DNA from: Saprospiraceae bacterium
Lineage (GTDB): Bacteria > Bacteroidota > Bacteroidia > Chitinophagales > Saprospiraceae
Assembly: GCA_021739645.1 (NCBI GenBank)
Contig: JAIPBL010000037.1
Coordinates: forward strand, 1-55,295
Direction of reading: 5' to 3'
DNA length: 55,295 nt
Shown here one piece after another: positions 51,922 to 55,295 of the stretch. The translations under genes and the position numbers were made by a program. Each line of letters begins with the position of its first letter. Position 1 is the first letter of the stretch. The notes under the pieces are model-generated. The model saw only the letters and a list, made by a program, of their open reading frames with translations, was not told the origin of the DNA and did no database searches.

Positions 51922-51962
51922 ATTTGAAGTTTCGAGTTTTAAGTTTTGGGTTTCGAGTTGGG
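51922..51962. repeat. Leader array before fadD
   Basis: TTGAAGTTTCGAG, TTTTAAGTTTTGGG and TTTCGAGTTGG repeat a GTTTCGAG phrase, starting 2 nt from the fadD start codon. On the coding strand this is C/A-rich and G-poor. Confidence 0.6.
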
Positions 51963-52030
51963 GCTAATTAGGCTAAAATACAAAGTTTATGCTTGATGCA
52001 GGCTTTTATGCCTTTACTTTTTCTTGGCGC

Positions 52031-53173
52031 TCATATTTTGCTCAAAATCGCGGCGGCCTTCGCCAGCGTTTCTTCTTTTTTTGCGAAACAAAGCCGAATG
52101 ACCCGCTCCTGTTTGTTATTGCTGTAAAAAACAGAGACCGGAATGGCCGCTACCCCATGCTCGGTGATGAGCCGTTTCACAAACGCCATGTCCGGCTCGT
52201 TGCTGATGGCCGAGTAGTCGTAAAGCTGGAAGTAAGACCCCTCGCTGTGCAGCGGCTTGAACCTCGAACCTGACATGGCGTTGAGCAGAAAGTCCCGCTT
52301 TTTCTCAAAAAAACTGTTCAGTGTCAGGTACTCCTCCTGCTGCTCGAAGTACTCGGCCACTGCGTACTGCATCGGCGTGTTCACCGCAAAAACGTTGAAC
52401 TGGTGCACCTTGCGGAACTCCTTCGTGAGGTCGGGCGGGGCCACGATGCAGCCGAGCTTCCAGCCGGTGGTGTGCAGCGTTTTACCGAAGGAAAAAACCG
52501 CCATGCCCCGTTCAAAAATCTTGGGGTATCGCAGCAGGCTCTCATGCCGCTCACCGTCGAAGACGAGGTGCTCGTAGGCTTCGTCGCAGAGCACGAAGAT
52601 GTCCCGGTTCACGGCGAGGTGTTGGAGTTCTTTCCAGTCCGATTCCTTCAAAGTTTTACCCGTCGGGTTGTGCGGCGTGTTCACTACAATCATGCGGGTT
52701 TTCCAGGTGATGAGGCGTTCGAGCAGCCGCCAGTCAATGGTATAGTCAGGTCCACTCATTTCGTAGGTGATGGGCCTTCCTGCGTTCACCTCCACAGCGG
52801 GGCGATAGCAATCGTAAGCGGGTTCTATCAAAATCACCTCGTCGTCAGGTCGGATGAAAGTGGAAATGGCGCAGTAGAGTGCCTGCGTGGCGCCGCTGGT
52901 TATGGTGATTTCAGTATCCGGATCCACGCTGAGGCCGTAGAGTGACTGGATTTTTTCAGCCACGATTTTGCGGAGCGCAGGCACACCGGGCATGGGGGCG
53001 TACTGGTTGTGGCCTTGTCGGATGTATTTGTCCACCAGCCCTTTGAGGCGGTCGGAGCAGTCGAAGTCGGGGAAGCCCTGCGCCAGGTTTATGGCTCCAT
53101 GTTCAGCAGCCATAGCTGACATGATGGTAAAAATGGAGGTGCCGACACCCGGAAGTTTGGAAGATAGCAGCAT
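52031..53173 (-). CDS. Methionine-type class I aminotransferase (YbdL-like)
   Basis: This 380-residue PLP aminotransferase of fold type I closely follows the YbdL/kynurenine aminotransferase pattern. The N-terminus has NLAQGFPDFDCSD; SGATQALYCAI and NTPHNPTGK follow; and the PLP lysine is in SFGKTLHTTGWKLG (K231). The latter motif is characteristic of methionine aminotransferases that make or use 2-oxo-4-methylthiobutyrate. An inverted array separates it from the phosphodiesterase gene upstream on the same strand. Substrate assignment rests on family motifs only. Confidence 0.9.
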   Translation of the reverse strand: MLLSSKLPGVGTSIFTIMSAMAAEHGAINLAQGFPDFDCSDRLKGLVDKYIRQGHNQYAPMPGVPALRKIVAEKIQSLYGLSVDPDTEITITSGATQALYCAISTFIRPDDEVILIEPAYDCYRPAVEVNAGRPITYEMSGPDYTIDWRLLERLITWKTRMIVVNTPHNPTGKTLKESDWKELQHLAVNRDIFVLCDEAYEHLVFDGERHESLLRYPKIFERGMAVFSFGKTLHTTGWKLGCIVAPPDLTKEFRKVHQFNVFAVNTPMQYAVAEYFEQQEEYLTLNSFFEKKRDFLLNAMSGSRFKPLHSEGSYFQLYDYSAISNEPDMAFVKRLITEHGVAAIPVSVFYSNNKQERVIRLCFAKKEETLAKAAAILSKI

Positions 53174-53202
53174 CTGTTTAGCGTTCTGATTTGGTTGTGT
53201 CT

Positions 53203-53270
53203 GGTTTCAGGTTTTGGGTTTAACGTTTCAGGGCAGCCCCGTGAAACCTGAAACCAAAAACTTGAAACCC
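53203..53270. repeat. Inverted array between the phosphodiesterase and aminotransferase genes
   Basis: The left arm (53203-53233, GGTTTCAGGTTTTGGG phrases) is inverted in the right arm (53241-53270). The right arm ends exactly at the stop codon of the phosphodiesterase gene. On the coding strand it is G/T-rich after the stop and C/A-rich toward the aminotransferase start. Confidence 0.7.
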
Positions 53271-54020
53271 TCATTCCGTTTTATTCCCTTCGTAATACAC
53301 CACCGCACTTTCCACCACGCCATCTTGGCGGAGTTTGATTTCCCGAAGACCGATTTTCAGGTGGTCGAGCACAAACGCTGGCTCCTGCCATTTCATCTGA
53401 AAATAGGTCGTGGGCGTGATGTGGACGGTCAGGTTTTTCACGCAAAGCATTTTCTCCACGTGGTAATGCCCACAAAAAACATACACCGGGTGCTGGTGGC
53501 CGTACATGACAGCTTGCACCTCGGCCATATTGCGAAGCGGATAGTTTACATCCATATAAGGTACGCCGCCCTCCACGGGTGGGTGGTGCATGAAGATGAT
53601 TGCGGGAGCATTTAATTGCGCCAGCTCCGAGCCGAGCCATTCGAGTTGTGCCTTGGAGACCGTCCCATTAGAGGTTTCGAGCAGCAGCAGGGGCTGGCCA
53701 TTTACCGTCAGTTTATAATAGAGGTCGTCGCCCGTCAGGTGTTTTTCCAGTCCGAACACTTGGGCCAGTATTTTGGAGCTGTCGTGATTGCCACCGATGA
53801 CCGTGTAGGGTAAGCCAAGGGCATCGAGGTGCTGCTTCATCCAGTGATAGACTTTTTCTTCGGGGGTATCAAAAGCAAGGTCGCCGGAGAGGATGAGGAG
53901 GTCGGGGGCGAAGGATTTTGCAGCTTGTAGAATATCCAAAAAATTCTGCCGCACGTCCACCCCATGGGTGAACTCAGTTTCGTTCGCTACGTGCAGGTCA
54001 GTGATTTGAATAAGTTTCAT
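53271..54020 (-). CDS. CpdA-like metallophosphoesterase
   Basis: This 249-residue calcineurin-like phosphoesterase has all five metal motifs: QITDLH (D8/H10), SGDLAFD, IGGNHDS, FMHHPPVEGG and CGHYHVEK. The spacing fits class III 3',5'-cyclic-AMP phosphodiesterases (CpdA/Icc), so cAMP or a related phosphodiester is a likely substrate, though not shown. It has no signal peptide and is cytoplasmic. It is divergent from an McrB-N-like gene, and the two share an inverted array upstream. Confidence 0.85.
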   Translation of the reverse strand: MKLIQITDLHVANETEFTHGVDVRQNFLDILQAAKSFAPDLLILSGDLAFDTPEEKVYHWMKQHLDALGLPYTVIGGNHDSSKILAQVFGLEKHLTGDDLYYKLTVNGQPLLLLETSNGTVSKAQLEWLGSELAQLNAPAIIFMHHPPVEGGVPYMDVNYPLRNMAEVQAVMYGHQHPVYVFCGHYHVEKMLCVKNLTVHITPTTYFQMKWQEPAFVLDHLKIGLREIKLRQDGVVESAVVYYEGNKTE

Positions 54021-54031
54021 GCTACTTTAAT

Positions 54032-54109
54032 GGTTTCAGGTTTTTGGTTTAAAGTTTCAGGTAGGGCAGGTGGGTGAAACCTGAAACTATTGAAACATGA
54101 AACCAAACC
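54032..54109. repeat. Inverted array between divergent genes
   Basis: GGTTTCAGG/GTTTTTGG phrases (54032-54061) are inverted in 54074-54109. Here the genes are divergent, so both leaders are C/A-rich on their own coding strands. The phrase is the same as at 26621-26700 and 53203-53270. Confidence 0.65.
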
Positions 54110-54215
54110 ATCCTCTCCCGCAAATATGTGGCATAGCCGCCAAGTTTTCGATGATTTTTTACGACAAATGCACTTCTTTGTGCCTTGCGGCAAAAAACAG
54201 CCCGAAATTGCGGCC

Positions 54216-54899
54216 ATGAATCTACAGAAACTCAACGACGCCATGCGGCAGTACGCCGATTTTCTTCGCAAAAACCCAAAGCACGACCCCTGCCTGCCGT
54301 GGGAGTCGCAGCGCATTTTTCAGGAAAACTGGGACGTGGAGGCACTGGACTTCCGAACGATGTTCGACCGCAGCCTCGAAAACTCCCGCTCTCGCCGCCT
54401 CTGGAAACGGGAACATTACGAACCGAAGGAGATGATGCTCAAGTTCATCGAAATGGACCGGGAGTTCGTGCGATTTGTTTTCCAAGACCTCTTCAACGAG
54501 GCCAAAGACTTGGACGGGCGCATTGGCCGTTTCGTGTTCCACTGCGACGAGTTGTTGGCCGCTTGGCGGGAAGCGCACCCTGGCTCCAAACTCAACAGCC
54601 ACTACCACCACGACAATTACCAGATGGTGTCCATCTACCTCGCCTTCCGCTACCCGACTCAGTACCTGCCCTTCGATTTCGACAGCTTTCGGCGGCTGAT
54701 GGAGCTGCTCGGCAGCCGTGACGTGCCGACGGTGAACGAGCTGGGTCGCTACTTCAAGGTAATGCGCACAATTTTTACTTTTTTGAAAAAAGACGCCGAA
54801 ATACTGGCGATGCACCAGAAGCGGCTGACGCCGGGGCTTTATTTTGAGGGGGAGACGCTGCTGGTGGCGGGGGATTTTATGCTGGTGATTACGTGGTAG
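54216..54899 (+). CDS. McrB-N-terminal-like protein (lone domain)
   Basis: This is a 227-residue soluble protein (start at 54216, MNLQKLNDAMRQYADFL; earlier in-frame ATGs at 54090, 54126 and 54168 are possible). Helical segments and the stretch SHYHHDNYQMVSIYLAFRYPTQYLPFDFDSF with LGRYFKVMRTIFTFLKKD recall the N-terminal part of large McrB-like AAA+ restriction GTPases in Bacteroidota. The AAA+ domain is absent and the frame stops after VITW, so this is either a stand-alone domain or a remnant. The evidence is my recollection of the family only. No restriction partner is visible before the window ends. Confidence 0.5.
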   Translation: MNLQKLNDAMRQYADFLRKNPKHDPCLPWESQRIFQENWDVEALDFRTMFDRSLENSRSRRLWKREHYEPKEMMLKFIEMDREFVRFVFQDLFNEAKDLDGRIGRFVFHCDELLAAWREAHPGSKLNSHYHHDNYQMVSIYLAFRYPTQYLPFDFDSFRRLMELLGSRDVPTVNELGRYFKVMRTIFTFLKKDAEILAMHQKRLTPGLYFEGETLLVAGDFMLVITW

Positions 54900-54926
54900 T
54901 TTTAAGATACTACTTTGTTTCTCTGC

Positions 54927-55094
54927 TCACTTGTTGGTATGAACTGCATCAAACAATGTGTTGAAAGAATTGCACTTTTCCAAATCCAAAAGTTGTTGAA
55001 AGTCCCTTTTCTCCAAACTGCTAACAAGAGCTTCAATGTCCCCTTGTTTCTTTTTATAAGTTTGGCCAATTAAACCAAGTATTTGCCCAAGCAT
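54927..55094 (-). CDS. Possible 55-residue protein
   Basis: A frame from ATG (55094) to TGA encodes MLGQILGLIGQTYKKKQGDIEA and 33 further residues. It has a hydrophobic N-terminal third and a helical, charged remainder. No family is recognised. The upstream TTTGACTAAC could belong to a promoter. It may be a chance frame. Confidence 0.3.
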   Translation of the reverse strand: MLGQILGLIGQTYKKKQGDIEALVSSLEKRDFQQLLDLEKCNSFNTLFDAVHTNK

Positions 55095-55295
55095 ACTAGT
55101 AGTTAGTCAAATCAATTCTGACAAGTAGGTGTTTGTAGTTAAAACAAACGCCATGAATAAGAGTATGTTTTGAAATCCAAAAGAGGATTTTTGAAAAATT
55201 GACAATCGGTTGAAGAATGGGAATTGGCCGAGTAATTTGTGGTTGCAAAATCATCAATTACTATGGTCAAAGTCAAACTCCCTTTCAGGCGTCAG
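55095..55295. other. A/T-rich window end
   Basis: No full gene is visible. A plus-strand ATG at 55263 (MVKVKLPF and on) opens a frame that runs off the window and might be the 5' end of another gene. Confidence 0.3.

Overview
The window looks like a chromosomal segment of a Bacteroidota bacterium, most likely near the Saprospiria/Chitinophagia (inferred from gene content, with no database search). The supporting evidence is: ten upstream regions with the phylum's TAnnTTTG -7 promoter element; almost no Shine-Dalgarno sites; paired Bat-type aerotolerance genes; a DUF4783 protein; Bacteroidota-style lipoproteins; a possible type IX secretion tail on a phosphoesterase; and very large outer-membrane beta-barrel genes. 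Base composition is roughly balanced, except for one AT-rich islet at 2.46-3.15 kb.

Layout. 0-2.3 kb: two near-identical VWA (BatA/BatB-like) genes in tandem. 2.4-3.2 kb: an AT-rich CPBP protease gene between two attC-like repeats, which looks like a mobile single-gene cassette. 3.4-10.3 kb (minus strand): ligA, a Uma2 remnant, RidA, a Gfo/Idh/MocA oxidoreductase, a DUF1080 lipoprotein and a purple-acid-phosphatase-like secreted enzyme. 10.6-16.7 kb: glyA-scpA, then smpB, a YbjQ heavy-metal-binding-type protein, a LysE exporter and a thiamine-phosphate-synthase-like protein (minus strand), then rpoN. 16.7-23.3 kb (minus strand): an acyl-CoA carboxylase beta subunit, a bifunctional nuclease, a C1 peptidase and a glutamate-cysteine-ligase-like/CBS fusion. 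23.5-34 kb: a lipoprotein, a fatty-acid desaturase, exodeoxyribonuclease III, ribA, an orphan response regulator, an SH3 protein, dprA, alkaline phosphatase, a DUF4783 protein, gpmI and a second lipoprotein. 34-39 kb: thrC and thrB with two perfect parS-like palindromes, a CoxE-like VWA protein, prs and an ArsR-type regulator. 39.5-41.1 kb: an ISKra4-like transposase. 41.3-48.5 kb: a 1205-residue outer-membrane protein, small envelope proteins, lgt and ferritin with an unknown partner. 48.7-50.2 kb: a ParA ATPase with a ribbon-helix-helix partner. 50.2-55.3 kb: fadD, a methionine-type aminotransferase, a CpdA-like phosphodiesterase and an McrB-N-like protein.

Most genes are housekeeping genes in short transcription units separated by strong hairpin terminators. 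Four signals stand out. First, many genes carry short-period, locus-specific arrays at their ends. These are C/A-rich on the coding strand just before the start codon and G/T-rich just after the stop codon, so neighbouring arrays form inverted repeats. The same type of sequence also appears in frame inside the large outer-membrane gene. Second, a chromosomal ParA is paired with a small ribbon-helix-helix protein that carries three copies of a motif resembling the ParA-contacting N-terminal box of ParB. Third, two parS-type palindromes lie about 0.37 kb apart, one of them inside thrC, suggesting an origin-proximal location. Fourth, the CPBP cassette has attC-like flanks. No tRNA, rRNA or CRISPR array was found.
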